From the NCBI GenBank assembly GCA_020002185.1, contig CM034541.1, positions 27,867,319-27,931,318 of the forward strand: DNA of 64,000 nt, in the 5' to 3' direction. Under the pieces are notes generated by a model that was not told where the DNA came from, searched no databases, and saw only the letters and a program-made list of their open reading frames with translations. Shown here one piece after another: positions 53,401-63,822 of the stretch. The position numbers and the translations under genes are program-made. Position 1 is the stretch's first letter, and each line of letters starts with the position of its first letter. The DNA is from Paraescarpia echinospica (lineage: Eukaryota; Annelida; Polychaeta; Sabellida; Siboglinidae).

Positions 53401-53670
53401 GGAAGACAAGAACGCGATTCCACGCAAAGTTCAATGTCCATACTCAGCTAAAATCGAAGCAAAAAACCGGATCCGGTTTTTACTAAAAACGAAAGAGTTC
53501 GCAGTTTTGGTATTAATTATAAAAAAAAACTAATACGTATGCATAAACGAACTAAGATATCAATGAGAGTATTGATTCCTCATTGATTTTTGTGTGAAAT
53601 TACTAAGAAACGCGAGGAGCAAACCAATCGAATTGGTTCAGTACCTTTAAGTCGTAAAGATACGAGAGGC
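50486..53670. other. Unassigned DNA with small repeat fragments
   Basis: No host gene recognised. It contains a fragment ggggcacgtgctcccaggcc near 51378-51400, with a related inverted copy at 57745-57785. It also holds the MITE-like element at 52023-52315 and a possible tRNA-like stretch at 52735-52800 (ggggtagctgcgctggtag followed by gggttcgagttc). The latter is too degenerate to call a tRNA gene. ORFs of 60-98 codons lack motifs. Confidence 0.45.
52023..52315. mobile_element. MITE-like element, about 290 bp
   Basis: Left end atacctgccaactgt and the complement of the right end, tactggccaactgt, form imperfect inverted repeats. Both are followed by cggga/ccgaga-type motifs. Inside, a segment cttccgatgtcatcatccga-gacag is directly repeated about 80 bp apart (52150 and 52228), each followed by cgtgctgaaccg. 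No transposase. The target duplication is not clear. Confidence 0.45.
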
Positions 53671-53673
53671 CAG
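53671..53673. repeat. CAG target-site duplication, left copy
   Basis: CAG precedes the TGGCCGGTTGCATGACAC terminal repeat and is repeated at 57040-57042. A 3-bp CWG duplication is known for HARBI1-type Harbinger elements. Confidence 0.75.
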
Positions 53674-53860
53674 TGGCCGGTTGCATGACACGCACCCAAC
53701 TTAGGCGGTCGAATTACACCCAACTCCCTAGGTGTCACCTAGCTGGGCGGATGCTTAGGAAGCGTTGCATGACAGGCACCCAGACGTCGCCCAACTAAGT
53801 GCTAGTGGCACGATTAACCGATAAGCGGATTACCGCGTTTTCAGGGCAAATCTTCCCAGG
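53674..53860 (+). repeat. Harbinger left terminal inverted repeat region
   Basis: Starts TGGCCGGTTGCATGACAC. Has a ctaggtgtcacctag palindrome at about 53729-53743 and a second core copy at 53765. Two core motifs per end, about 85 bp apart and in the same direction, are likely paired binding sites for the transposase-Myb complex. Confidence 0.75.
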
Positions 53861-53877
53861 GTTCATTTCATTTCATC

Positions 53878-55460
53878 ATGGCGGACGCAAAACCATAGAT
53901 TAGAAATAGAAAAGATAATTTCGTTCATGACGAAATAATTGCCCTCATACAGGCGTATGGTAGGAGCAAAAAAACACTCCGAGGGCGGTTCAAGTCGACG
54001 CTGTCCAACCGCGACAAGAAGGTGGGATGGGAAATGGTTGCATCGGATGTTAACGCCGTTTCCAAGTCGCACCGCAGTGTCGACGAGTTAAAAAAGAAAT
54101 GGCAGAAACTTGCCAGCGATGCGAGGGCAGACCTGGCAAGACGGAAACACCCAGGGACAGGTGGTGGACCGCGTCGCAAAGACGGATTATACACAGATCT
54201 TATCGCCGACATCTTCGGGGAGGAATCGGCCCTTATAGACGGAATAGAAGGCGGCATCGATGTGGGCGACAACGGCCTGTTCGCAGGCGAAGCTGAAGGT
54301 TTGCTAATGTCATTTCTTTATTTGTGTTTAATTTCGCAAGAACACCGGTCACAATTAACAAGGTTGTACATGCATCCACCGTAACTAAATCAATTTAGAC
54401 TGTCCTTGGTATTGCTACTTACGTAATGTTGCACCACTATTAACTAACGGTGACAGCTGCGAATCTCGAATCTGAATATGACCGATCAATCCTGATAATT
54501 ACACAACGTTTGATCTGTCAGTGGAGGAAACAACAGATAAAAGGGAGACAGAAAAGAGAAAAACACATTAATAGAACAGCTCGATTTATAACATCAGTAA
54601 TGTGTCACTGTTTTTGATCTTGTGTCATCAGTGTATACACGTTTCGGGATGTTCCTATGCCTGTGCTTTGGAGTTACTCAACACGACATCAATGTAATGA
54701 TTATGTTCCAGAGTCATTGGTGCAGCAGAACAACTCCCTGCAGATTGCCGACGCTGTTCCCGTCACTCCAATCAGGGGTGAGAACTTCGATGGTAAGATG
54801 ACATACATAACTTTTTATTTGAGGTACAAAACATATATAAATATTAATGCATTCCATGATTCTGAATTTATTTGGACATCTGCTGATGACATCAAATCGT
54901 GTGTCAGTTAAAATGATTGTTTAATTGTTAGTATGACAGTGAATAAATGTACTGTTGTTTGTTTTACACAAACTACTGAGTAATCATTTTTGTTTTTTCT
55001 TGCAAGCAATTTCAGATTGTATCATGTACAAATGTAATAAATGTTATCAAATTTTAACAACTGACCCTGTGAAAATCAAAACTTCTTTCCAGCCACAATG
55101 TTAATGTAAATGTTAAACAGTAATTGGTGGGTTAAAAAGTACACAAAATATGAAAAAAATTGCATTCCACCACAATGCCTTGGCATGACTTATAACTTAT
55201 TGTTACAGATCGTCCATGCAGCAGCAGCAGCAGCAGTAATCCTACACGGTGCAGCACTCCTTTAGACTTTGGAGAAAATGTCACTGTTGGAGTTGATGAC
55301 AATGACACGTTGAGGGTGAGAGAGCCTTCAATCGTCTTGCCATTCGCCACGAGCAGGTAGAGGAAGAGACAGTCCACATCAACTGTTGACGACCTCTACG
55401 CCATCTACCTGCAAAAAGAAATTGAAATAAAAGATCTAAAAAAATAAAACTTCAGCTTGA
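53878..55460 (+). pseudogene. Harbinger Myb/SANT-like DNA-binding protein gene, broken
   Basis: A three-exon gene model on the strand opposite the transposase. Exon 1 runs from ATG 53878 to 54298 (donor g/gtttgc), exon 2 is 54712-54792 (acceptor ttccag, donor g/gtaaga), and exon 3 starts at 55209 (acceptor gttacag). Phases agree at both junctions. The N-terminal trihelix-like Myb/SANT region carries VGWEMVASDVNAVSKSHRSV, then DELKKKWQKLASDARADLAR and a TGGGP motif. This is typical of the Harbinger accessory protein that brings transposase to the nucleus and to the termini. Three lesions break it: TAG at codon 7 (53896-53898), TAG at 55358-55360, and a one-base loss in the A-run near 55438-55444. 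Downstream of the second stop the frame still reads STVDDLYAIYLQKEIEIKDL, a coiled-coil-like C-terminus. Confidence 0.8.
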
Positions 55461-55814
55461 AATTCAACTGCTACAAAAGAAATTAGCACAACAGGAACCA
55501 AACATAGCAGTTCTACAGTTAACCACGTACCATCATTTGCGTTTGATCTGACTTTGTTTCTACCACCAATTGCTGTGTGCTTAGTCAGTAAATTCAAATA
55601 TACACATACTTCAAAAATACGTAAGAGTCGTTTCCATAATTTTGCATTGTGAGTTTATTAGATAATTTGCCATTGTGTCAGATTATAAGATATCATGAAA
55701 TAGCTCTTCGTAGAATGATTGAGCAAGTCACAAGCTATGGGATGTTAATATAGCATGCTGTTTATTTTTATGATAGGTAGTATGTAATTAATAAAGCTTC
55801 CTGTTGATAAAGAC

Positions 55815-56843
55815 TTACCTTCTTGTAAAGTGTTGTTGAACAATACGTTGACGCATAGCTCTTCCTGAAATGGTGGGATTGTCGTTGCAGACAGTGTTAT
55901 CAGCATCATCATCATTGTTGTCTTGTGGGTCGGGGTCAAATTCCAAAGCCATATTATGCAACACCAAGCACGCTGTGATGATTTTGCATGCCCTCTCTGG
56001 ACAGTACCGCAATTCTGTGTGTAGACAGTGGAATCGCCGTTTCAGGACACCGTTACACCTTTCTATGGTTACTCTCGTGCTGACAAAGGCGCGGCTGTAA
56101 GCGATTTCTGGTGGTGTCTGTGGATTTATAAAGGGTGACAACAGCCATTCTCGTAACGGATAAGTCCCGTCTCCCAGAATAAAGCCGTCAAGAGGGCGAG
56201 GATTCCCCTCGAAGGCTCTCCAAACTGAGCCCTCCCTCAAAATTCGTGCATCATGTGCCGATCCCGGATATTTGACTACACAATTTAAAATGCACAGTTC
56301 GGCGTCACAAATGAGATGCACATTGATGCTGTGTCTGCCGCTCCTGTTGACGTATTCGTATTCGTTTACGACCGGAGCCTGCAACTTCACGTTCGTCCCA
56401 TCAACGCAACCGATGACGTTTGGGAAACTTGCCATAGCATAAAACAACCGTTTCTGCCGATTCGCTTCACGCTGTCGGGGAAAGAAAATCCATCTTCGCG
56501 CGCGCTCACACAAAGCTTGCGACACACAATAAATTGTTCTACTAACGGTCGATTTATGTGTCAGAATTGTATCGCCAACAACATTCTGGAAGGACCCAAT
56601 CGCGAAAAATCGCAACGCAGTTAAAACTTGAAGTTCGGGCGACAAGAATCCCTTTCGGCTATATCCGAATTCCAAGTCGCCACGAATTTCGTCGACGATT
56701 CTGAATAGATCAACTCTTCTGAACCGATACCTTTCAAACAGCTGAACGTCGTTGAACGTATCCAGGGGGTTTAAATGGTCTCTAAAAACGCGATTTCTTC
56801 TTAATTGTCGGCGCCAGTATAAGTCGTGAACGATCGCGGCCAT
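55815..56843 (-). CDS. PIF/Harbinger transposase, HARBI1-like (DDE_4 family)
   Basis: An uninterrupted 342-residue ORF on the minus strand, about the length of vertebrate HARBI1. It would cut and join the ends of its own transposon in the nucleus through an RNase H-fold DDE active site. Candidate catalytic residues are Asp148 in IGCVDGTNVKL, Asp225 in FILGDGTYPL and Glu261 in VTIERCNGVLKRRF; KYPGSAHDARIL (191-202) is also conserved in the family. The N-terminal part (about 33-130) contains a helix-turn-helix-like region, LTALRFFAIGSFQNVVGDT. The C-terminus is acidic (DPDPQDNNDDDADN, 304-317) followed by a basic tail. The first ATG is chosen because it gives the family-typical MAAIV start just inside the right terminus. 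No intron is needed. The gene is convergent with the broken Myb gene, so mobility would need a Myb partner supplied by another copy. Confidence 0.93.
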   Translation of the reverse strand: MAAIVHDLYWRRQLRRNRVFRDHLNPLDTFNDVQLFERYRFRRVDLFRIVDEIRGDLEFGYSRKGFLSPELQVLTALRFFAIGSFQNVVGDTILTHKSTVSRTIYCVSQALCERARRWIFFPRQREANRQKRLFYAMASFPNVIGCVDGTNVKLQAPVVNEYEYVNRSGRHSINVHLICDAELCILNCVVKYPGSAHDARILREGSVWRAFEGNPRPLDGFILGDGTYPLREWLLSPFINPQTPPEIAYSRAFVSTRVTIERCNGVLKRRFHCLHTELRYCPERACKIITACLVLHNMALEFDPDPQDNNDDDADNTVCNDNPTISGRAMRQRIVQQHFTRR

Positions 56844-56849
56844 TAGTAA

Positions 56850-57039
56850 AACGCGCTATGTGACACCTAGCTGGAGTTAGGGCTGCTCGGGGTTGTCCCA
56901 GGAGTTGCGCCCTAATTTGCGCGCGTACTCAGCTGGGTGCGTGTCATGCAACCGCCCTTAATGGCTATGTGCCACCTAGGAGCTAATGACCCTAACTTGG
57001 GCGGAATTTGGACTTATGTGTGTGTCATGCAACCGGCCA
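56850..57039 (-). repeat. Harbinger right terminal inverted repeat region
   Basis: The complement of 57039 inward reads TGGCCGGTTGCATGACAC, and a second core motif lies at 56951-56934. A ctaggtg motif and a tgacacctagctgg motif match those of the left end. The likely transposase promoter lies between this terminus and the ATG at 56843. Confidence 0.75.
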
Positions 57040-57042
57040 CAG
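57040..57042. repeat. CAG target-site duplication, right copy
   Basis: Identical to 53671-53673. Confidence 0.75.
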
Positions 57043-60000
57043 ACCGTTCAAGTTGATGACGTAGCTGCTTAGCCTTAGGGACTGTGGCACTATTCATAAT
57101 TATCGGACGTTAGATAGTGATTGGTGTTAAGAGGTTTGGGTTGTTGTAATTTAGTTTAGGTAACCATGATTCGGAGAAGAGCAAACTCCATTCACTATTG
57201 AAGCACCTCCCTTCCCCGACAGGGGTATGAGATTGGGTGGCCGGCTTGCAGATTCCTTCCATAGATTACCCGCCGTCTTCAACTGTCAGTCATTTTAACC
57301 AGACACTGTGTTGTCTAATGTAAATGACTGGGCTAGCTGATTGTTGACGGTGTTTTTCGTCATTCGATGTATCAATCTTAAAAAATAACAAGTGAAAAAC
57401 AAAGTATAGTGTTGTTTGTTTCACATAGTTGAGCGTACGTAGGCCTACAATTAAATCGGGCGCTCATTAATAGAAACGAACTGCACGCATATTGTTTCCA
57501 ACACCACAATGTCCGAGAAAGGTTACGTGCAGCAGTGACGTTACGCTTGATCAGAGACCGCACCCTCACCCCATGTAACGCTTCGTCAAGCTGACCCAGA
57601 TATCCCCACCACCAGAGTGACGTACTACATGGGTGACCTCTGCCTTCTGCGCATACGCACCAGATAGAAGGACCACATTCTCCGAGTGTATGTTCTTCCC
57701 AAAACGACAGGCTATGGCCTAATGCTCCCTCCACGTACATAAGCGGATCCATGGGGCCTATAGGAGGCACGTGCCCCATTAGACCTAGCTTTGGCCGCGC
57801 TATGCCTACGTTAGAGTGGCGTGCCACCTTTTGAATTTGCCCTCGTTACGACCCCCCCCCCCACTAGACGTCCCGACAGCGCGACGGCAGAGTAAGTGGT
57901 GGTGATCCCGAAGCTCCGGCGGAAATGTTTTAACAGCCCCCCCCCCCCCGTTTTCTGATGGCTGGATCCGACAGTGCGACGGCGGAGTCGTGCTGCAGCT
58001 CCCCGGCTCACAGTCGACCCAATATGTCTATGGTTCGGCCGCCAGTGGTTTCTGTGGTGCAAATGGAGGTTTTGTGACTTTTGTCCTTCCCTTCCCCTAA
58101 ATTAAGCTCTCCCTTCCTCTCTATTTCTCTCTCCATTTCTCTCTCCCTCCCAGTCCTTCCCATCCGGACGTTGAGATTCATAGTTATGTTTCAGTATTGC
58201 AAGCTAATCAACATTGCTTGCATTTACACAATCTTCTCCATATAAGTATAGACCTAGAATATAATAACGAACTGTTTGGGGATGTAACAGTGGCGCCACA
58301 TGGTGGGTATATTATTCCGCCGTGAGACTGGTGGCAGGTAATGGTACTAACAATGTGTCTGGGTGGGGACAGATCATTGTTTGTGTTTTCTTTAGACCAT
58401 CCTGTATGCAAAATAACAAATAATTAGGATTATGCCAGTTAACTAAAAAAAACTTTTATTATATTATTAATTTGCTGTAGTTTTAATAAAATTTTACTTT
58501 GTTCTCGAGAAAATCAACATAAGAGACGTTCCATGTCATTCTGATTCTCCTGGATTTCAAAACTCAAAATATGCCAGGTATAATATCTGTTATAATAGTA
58601 GACAATATGTAGTATATATTAACACTCATGAAACAATAATGTATAAACACGACATTTATAAACACCCACAGTAACGGAAACACATCAATTTTTTTCTCAA
58701 AAGTAAGAACATTATGGCAAAATATCCATCACATAATACCTTCATCATTATGTAGCTGCTAAAATGTCTTCTACAAATGTCTCATCAACTCTATCTACAG
58801 CCTGTATTTGTAATACTCACTGGAGCTACATTATAGCACAATCAACAGTCCTGAGGACAAAACTGTGAACATGACCTGTCCAAATAAGTCACATTTGGTT
58901 GGCTCAAAGCATTCTTTTTTAATCTAAATAAAATATTTTTATTCATGTGTAAAACAAAAACACAGCTATTAAATATGTTCCATTACAAACACTGAACCAG
59001 CAGGGTAGAACAGAGTGCTTGGGCTAATTTCTTTATATTTCTGTTGTCCAGCAAGTGTTGAAGAAACTGTATTTTCATTATTTCTTTATTTATTCATCCT
59101 TTCCATCCTTCTGTCACTCCTTTCCCAACTGTCACCCTGTTTCTCTCTCTCTCTCCTTCTGCTCCACCCCTCCCCCTCCATCTGTTTCTCCCCAAATCCG
59201 CTTTGCCAGTAGACTCAAATGACTCGTCGGATTCCGAAACTGAAAGTAACAATAAATGAAACTGAAAGTACCTAGAACAAAAATTCTGAGACAAGATCCC
59301 AACATCTCTGGAGCTACATTCTTTGTTTAATTTTAAAATAGTATGTGAGAGAAATACAGTTTGCATACATGTAATTTTACTGAATATACGCAATTAATCA
59401 ATCAATACTATTTGTTTAGGAATACGTACATTGACTTTCAATACATTTGTCAACAATTTGAAATAAAGTTGACCATTGTCAAGTGATCATGGAATCATTT
59501 ATGAAAGGTTTCAGGACAAAGCGCAATAAATGCCAATTTAGGTGACTTTTCGACTGGGTGAAATTTCAGAACTGATATAATGTACAAAAAAAGATGTTGG
59601 CCTTTGATAGATCGCTTCTAGTTGCTATGTTGTATTCCTAAGATATTACAATATCGTGTTCAAATTTTAATTTACGTTCTGAGGATGAAGCACACAAATA
59701 AGTATTTGTCACACAAAAAATTTGAATATATCACATTTTGCCCTGAAACTCTCCATATTTAATAAACATAAAATTATATTCTCTCCACATGTAACATACT
59801 ATTAAGAAAAAAACACTCAAATTAAACACATAGATGTCAAGTGAATGTTCTCCAAATGCCCAAAACATGTAAGTTACTCATAGACATGTGGTACCATCTA
59901 CTGGAATTTTGCATGCAGTCATTTTTAAGCTATTTGCCTTACACTAGGGATAATTTTATGTCTTCATATTGGACGTTTTCAAGTTAGCCCCATTTGAAAA

Positions 60001-60094
60001 CATATCTCGCTGAATGTGAAAAATATTGTGGGATAGTGGAATGAATTTTGTTAAAACGTCATGGGGTGGAAAGGGTTAAATCCATTGTCTTACC
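57043..60094. other. Unassigned DNA with poly-C repeat fragments
   Basis: No gene recognised. At 57850-58000 two poly-C tracts are each followed by a similar segment (gtcccgacagcgcgacggcag and gatccgacagtgcgacggcg), apparently a diverged duplication. A 36-bp exon-like segment with a strong pyrimidine tract lies at 59210-59245 (see findings). At 60062-60080, catggggtggaaagggttaa resembles one end of a TTAA-targeting piggyBac-type element, but I found no matching opposite end. Confidence 0.4.
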
Positions 60095-60203
60095 CTAGTT
60101 GCTGGGAAGGGATGTTGGCAGATCTGTCATGGACAGATCCAACAGATGATCAAGTAAATCTTCACTGCCATCTTCAGGGCTCTTACTGAAAACATCACAC
60201 CAC
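60095..60203 (-). CDS. Possible terminal coding exon of an unseen minus-strand gene
   Basis: On the minus strand a pyrimidine-rich acceptor (ccttctgtctgtatgtgtgtag) precedes a 109-bp segment with one open frame. The frame ends in WCDVFSKSPEDGSEDLLDHL + LDLSMTDLPTSLPSN and a TAG stop. The other two frames are closed. The composition (acidic, with regularly spaced Leu in EDLLDHLLDLS) looks protein-like and resembles an acidic activation segment. No upstream exon or homologue is recognised, so this could be chance. A potential donor, ctagg/gtaaga, overlaps the stop but would not rescue another frame. Confidence 0.3.
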
Positions 60204-60485
60204 CTACACACATACAGACAGAAGGACGGTTGCGAAACGCACGTCAACAATCCATTAATTACAACATCCCCTGAAAGGAAAGGTGCTGGTGTTTTGACAA
60301 GGATGTTGTGGCTGCAATGAAAGAAATTGGATGTCTTCTCATTCCTGCCATTTACCTCTCTAAACATATTAGCTCTAGTCCACTCTCACAGTTGTTCTGA
60401 GTGCGGCAAGTAATCAGCTGATTTAATAGACCACCCGATAATGTACTCGGTGAAATCCGTCTCAGAAAACACTAATACAATCCTC

Positions 60486-60935
60486 AACAGGTTGTGTTCA
60501 AGGAGCTCTTTGGATACTACGTGTTCAAGGAGCTCTTCGGATACTACGTGTTCAAGGAGCTCTTCGGGTGAGACGTGTTCAAGGAGTAGTTGGTACATTT
60601 TGAAGGAGCTCTTCGGTTGATTCTGTACAAGGAGCTCTTTGATTGATTCGTGTTCAAGCTCTTTGGTTGATGATTTCTAGGAGCTCTTCGGTTGATACTT
60701 TTTCAAGGAGCCCTTTAGTTGGTACGTTTTGAAAGAGCTCTTCAGTTGATGCTGTACAAGGAACTCTGGTTGATACATGAACAAGGAGCTCTTTTGTTGA
60801 TGTGTTCAAGGAGCTCTTCGGTTAATACATGTTCAAGGAACAATTTGGTTGATATATTTTCAAGGAGGTCTTTGGCTGATACGTGTTCAAGGCGCTCTTC
60901 CGTTGATAGGTTTTCAAGGAGCTCTTTGGTTGGTT
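60486..60935. repeat. 27-bp minisatellite, frame-preserving units
   Basis: About sixteen irregular units of roughly 24-30 bp, consensus ttcaaggagctcttcggttg + atacatg. Many are exactly 27 bp. On the minus strand the units encode a nine-residue repeat close to ELLEHVSTK, in two blocks (60386-60598 and 60742-60963). The frame is broken between about 60600 and 60740. Probably a non-coding minisatellite whose unit happens to be a multiple of three. Confidence 0.88.
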
Positions 60936-60961
60936 GATGGGTTGCTTTTACAAGGAATGTC

Positions 60962-61340
60962 AATCACATGACAGACATCATTGGTGTGACAGACAACTTC
61001 AATCACATGACAGACAACATTAATCATACAACTGACAACATTAATGACAGACAAGACATTAGTCATACAACAGACAACATTAGTCACGTGACAGACAGCA
61101 TTAGTCACATGACAGACAACATTAATCACATGACAGACAGCATTAGTCACATGACAGACAACATTAATCACATGACAGACAGCATTAGTTACATGACAGA
61201 CAACAATAGTCATATGACACACATTAGTTATGACAGACATTAATCACATGAGAGACATTAGTCACATGAGAGACAACATTAATCACATGAGAAACAACAT
61301 TAATCACATGACAGACATTAATCACACGACAGCCACAAAA
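60962..61340. repeat. 21-bp minisatellite with 42-bp alternation
   Basis: Tandem units of 21 bp, catgacagacaacattaatca, alternate in the centre (about 61080-61200) with catgacagacagcattagtca, giving a 42-bp period. Both strands are open (seven-residue repeats such as NHMTDNI and NVVCHVT) because 21 is a multiple of 3 and the unit lacks stops. It begins about 25 bp after the end of the 27-bp array. Confidence 0.92.
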
Positions 61341-63244
61341 CACACGACAGATGACGTCAATACACAACACTATTCTACCAAGTACAACAAAGTAAAATGA
61401 AAACCAAACGTGGCCTGCCACAGTGAAGCGGGTGTTAAGTCACAAGGGACTGTTTTGGACATGAGCCAGAAATAGCTATCCATGTCATGTCCCATAAATT
61501 TTTTGATTTGTGATCTTCCAATATCCAGTTTATTCTCCTTAACAACAAATCCAAAACTAATAAAAAACATACATTTGCGAATCCATAGATTAAAAAACGA
61601 TAGACAATGTTGGTTAAAATGACGACATTTCTCAAAACATTCCTTTTAAAAGTCGCCTTTAATTTTTTAATATATCAAAAACCACTGAAGATATTTCAAC
61701 AAATGACGTATCATTTTAAAGCTTACCATCTGTGGATTCCAAAAAAGGAAGAAAACTCAATTTCACAATTTTGCAACTTATTACCCACTTTGGTGTGACA
61801 GGTGATAAATGTTTGACTCCCACGAGTAAAGGGCTTCCCTGTCTACTTGACATGTGCAACTTATCGCTGTGGCTGGCAATCTGGTTAAGTAGTTAAATAC
61901 TGTGGACAGTTACGAGCAACAGTAGACCACCTCATACCCAAAGGGATCACAGTAACTGGGTGGGGGAGTCCAGACAAAGTGCATTGACCCATCACCTTTC
62001 ACCAGACAAAGTGCACAGACCTATCACCTTTCACCAGATAAAGTGCACAGACCACCTTTCACCAAGTAATAAGCAAGCACAAAATATCTTTGCATCCAGA
62101 TTATAGTTGATATACATAGTTAAGGAATTATAATTTGCGATCTAGAAATAGTTCAACAGGACCTTTTAACAGACGAATACTTTCTTTTTAGCAGCTTACA
62201 TGCTTTAATTTCGTATCGCGATCACACAAGCTGGCAAAGTAGAACAAATTAGTTACCACAAAAATGACTGCTCTTAGTAGTGTACAATTCATCCTATTCT
62301 GTGAAAACATTTAATATGGTTATGAATTAATGGCACTAACTTAACCAACACATTGCCTTGCTGTCTGTTCCTGGTTTTTCATATAATGTTCTTTAATAGT
62401 AATAGAATAAATATGTTGACGGAACACTCCCCACCAAATTGCATTTAATATGCCAGAAACTGTGCTTGCAATTTGAATATTTCAATCACACAATGTAAAC
62501 AAAATAAACAGATTCTAAACACTCGTAACAGAATTCTGAGGCAGGCTGAGTGAACCACCTGCCCTTTGGAAGTTGAAAGTGTTAGCTTGGTTCCAACATT
62601 CAAGATGGCTGATTCAGTGATCTTTCTGCTAATACTGTTAGTTGCCATCCCTGGTTGATTACAGGTACTGGAGCACTCAACCATGATGTCAACAACAGAA
62701 CCAAGTTGTAGGCTCACTATAGTCTTCTTCATACACCAACACTGACAACCAGCAGATTTGTTGATCTTGACATTTTAATAACTTCAATGTACACATTACT
62801 GACACCTTCTCTATTAGTACATGCAACTTTGCACAGCATTCTGCAATGAATCCGGCAGCTTTCAAGATTTAAGGGGTGCACTGAGAACCCCACACGGACA
62901 CGCTACAGGATTCGACATGTCTTTTGCCATCAGTTACAAAAATACTTTAAAAAATCATCACATTGCGTCGTGATTCTGCCGTCCACGTGAAACTGGAGGG
63001 CCGAGACAAGAATTGTATTCCTTTAAATACATCTAACATAGACACATTGTACATGAGCGACGACCATCATTGGGTCAATAGTGGACAATAAATACTACAG
63101 ATCTGTTCGAAGCACGTGTGCACAAGTAGACGTACATACTTGTATGCACGCTGCACATACTGACATGACTAACCTACACCCCTGGGGTGCCCAAGAAACT
63201 GCAAGTTGACTTTAAAACTGTTACACTGAACAATGCCCACAGTT
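61341..63244. other. Unassigned DNA with a small 3-copy repeat
   Basis: No gene recognised. A three-copy direct repeat of about 30-36 bp (accagacaaagtgcacagac + ctatcacctttc) occupies about 61970-62062. The remaining ORFs of 60-95 codons lack motifs. Confidence 0.5.
61970..62062. repeat. Three-copy direct repeat, 30-36 bp
   Basis: Three tandem copies of ccagacaaagtgcacagacc followed by tatcacctttca; the last copy is shortened by loss of tatc. Confidence 0.8.
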
Positions 63245-63602
63245 AAGCCTGGTTTACACATACGACTTTTGTCTGATCTGTCGGCAAACCCTGTTGTATG
63301 AGAATCGGTAGTGTAAACACCCTGATGAGACCAATCACCATTTCTGGCTGTGTTAGTTGAAATGTGGTTGGGTCTAATATGAACAACAGACAACCGTGAT
63401 CTCGAAACAGTGATCAATTAGTTACCGCTATCATCAACCATCGGTGCAGCTGTCATGACCTCTCATCAAAGCTCAAGTTTGGATAGGCGCGAGTCAATAA
63501 TTTGTACTCTCTAGACATATAAAACATAATTTACCTGTCCTGTTATGTGATTCGGTTTTGCCCAACCAATCAGACAGTAATCGATCATGTAAAACCAGCC
63601 TT
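63245..63602. mobile_element. MITE-like element, about 358 bp
   Basis: Left end aagcctggtttacacatacg with cttttgtctgat matches the complement of the right end, aaggctggttttacatgatc with attactgtctgat, as imperfect terminal inverted repeats of about 34 bp. The interior is unique, with no transposase. The target duplication is not clear, so the superfamily is unassigned. The 82-codon minus-strand ORF inside is unrecognised. Confidence 0.6.
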
Positions 63603-63683
63603 ACACAATGACTTGTCAACGAAACAAACCTGACAACTAATAAAAATTATCGCTAGCTAATCATAGGACGTATTGCTTGCCTG

Positions 63684-63822
63684 CCTACGCACCCATGCGT
63701 GCACACACGCACCCATGCGTGCACACAAGCACCCATGCGTGCACACAAGCACCCATGCGTGCACACACACACCCATGCATGCACACACGCACCCATGCGT
63801 GCACACACGCACACATGTGTGC
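63684..63822. repeat. 20-bp minisatellite, about 7 copies
   Basis: Seven copies of cacccatgcgtgcacacacg with small changes (acacaag, atgcatg, acatgtg). The minus-strand ORF of 78 codons with repeated CTHGCVCACMG is produced by the repeat and is not a gene. Confidence 0.9.

Larger units (their letters stand above)
53674..57039. mobile_element. Complete PIF/Harbinger transposon
   Basis: A 3.37-kb element with terminal inverted repeats beginning TGGCCGGTTGCATGACAC on each end and flanked by CAG. Each terminus carries a second, subterminal copy of the core motif about 85 bp inside: ttgcatgacaggcaccca at 53765 on the left, and its mirror tgggtgcgtgtcatgcaa at 56934 on the right. Between the ends lie two convergent genes, a Myb/SANT-type gene on plus (53878-55460, broken) and the transposase on minus (55815-56843, intact). 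The two-gene layout, DDE triad and 3-bp duplication fit PIF/Harbinger. Clear ends and an intact transposase suggest a recent insertion. Confidence 0.92.

Noticed and set aside
60742..60963. Repeat protein with ELLEHVSTK units
   Set aside because: Frame is interrupted between the two blocks and unit length varies; treated as a minisatellite, though kept as a low-confidence finding.
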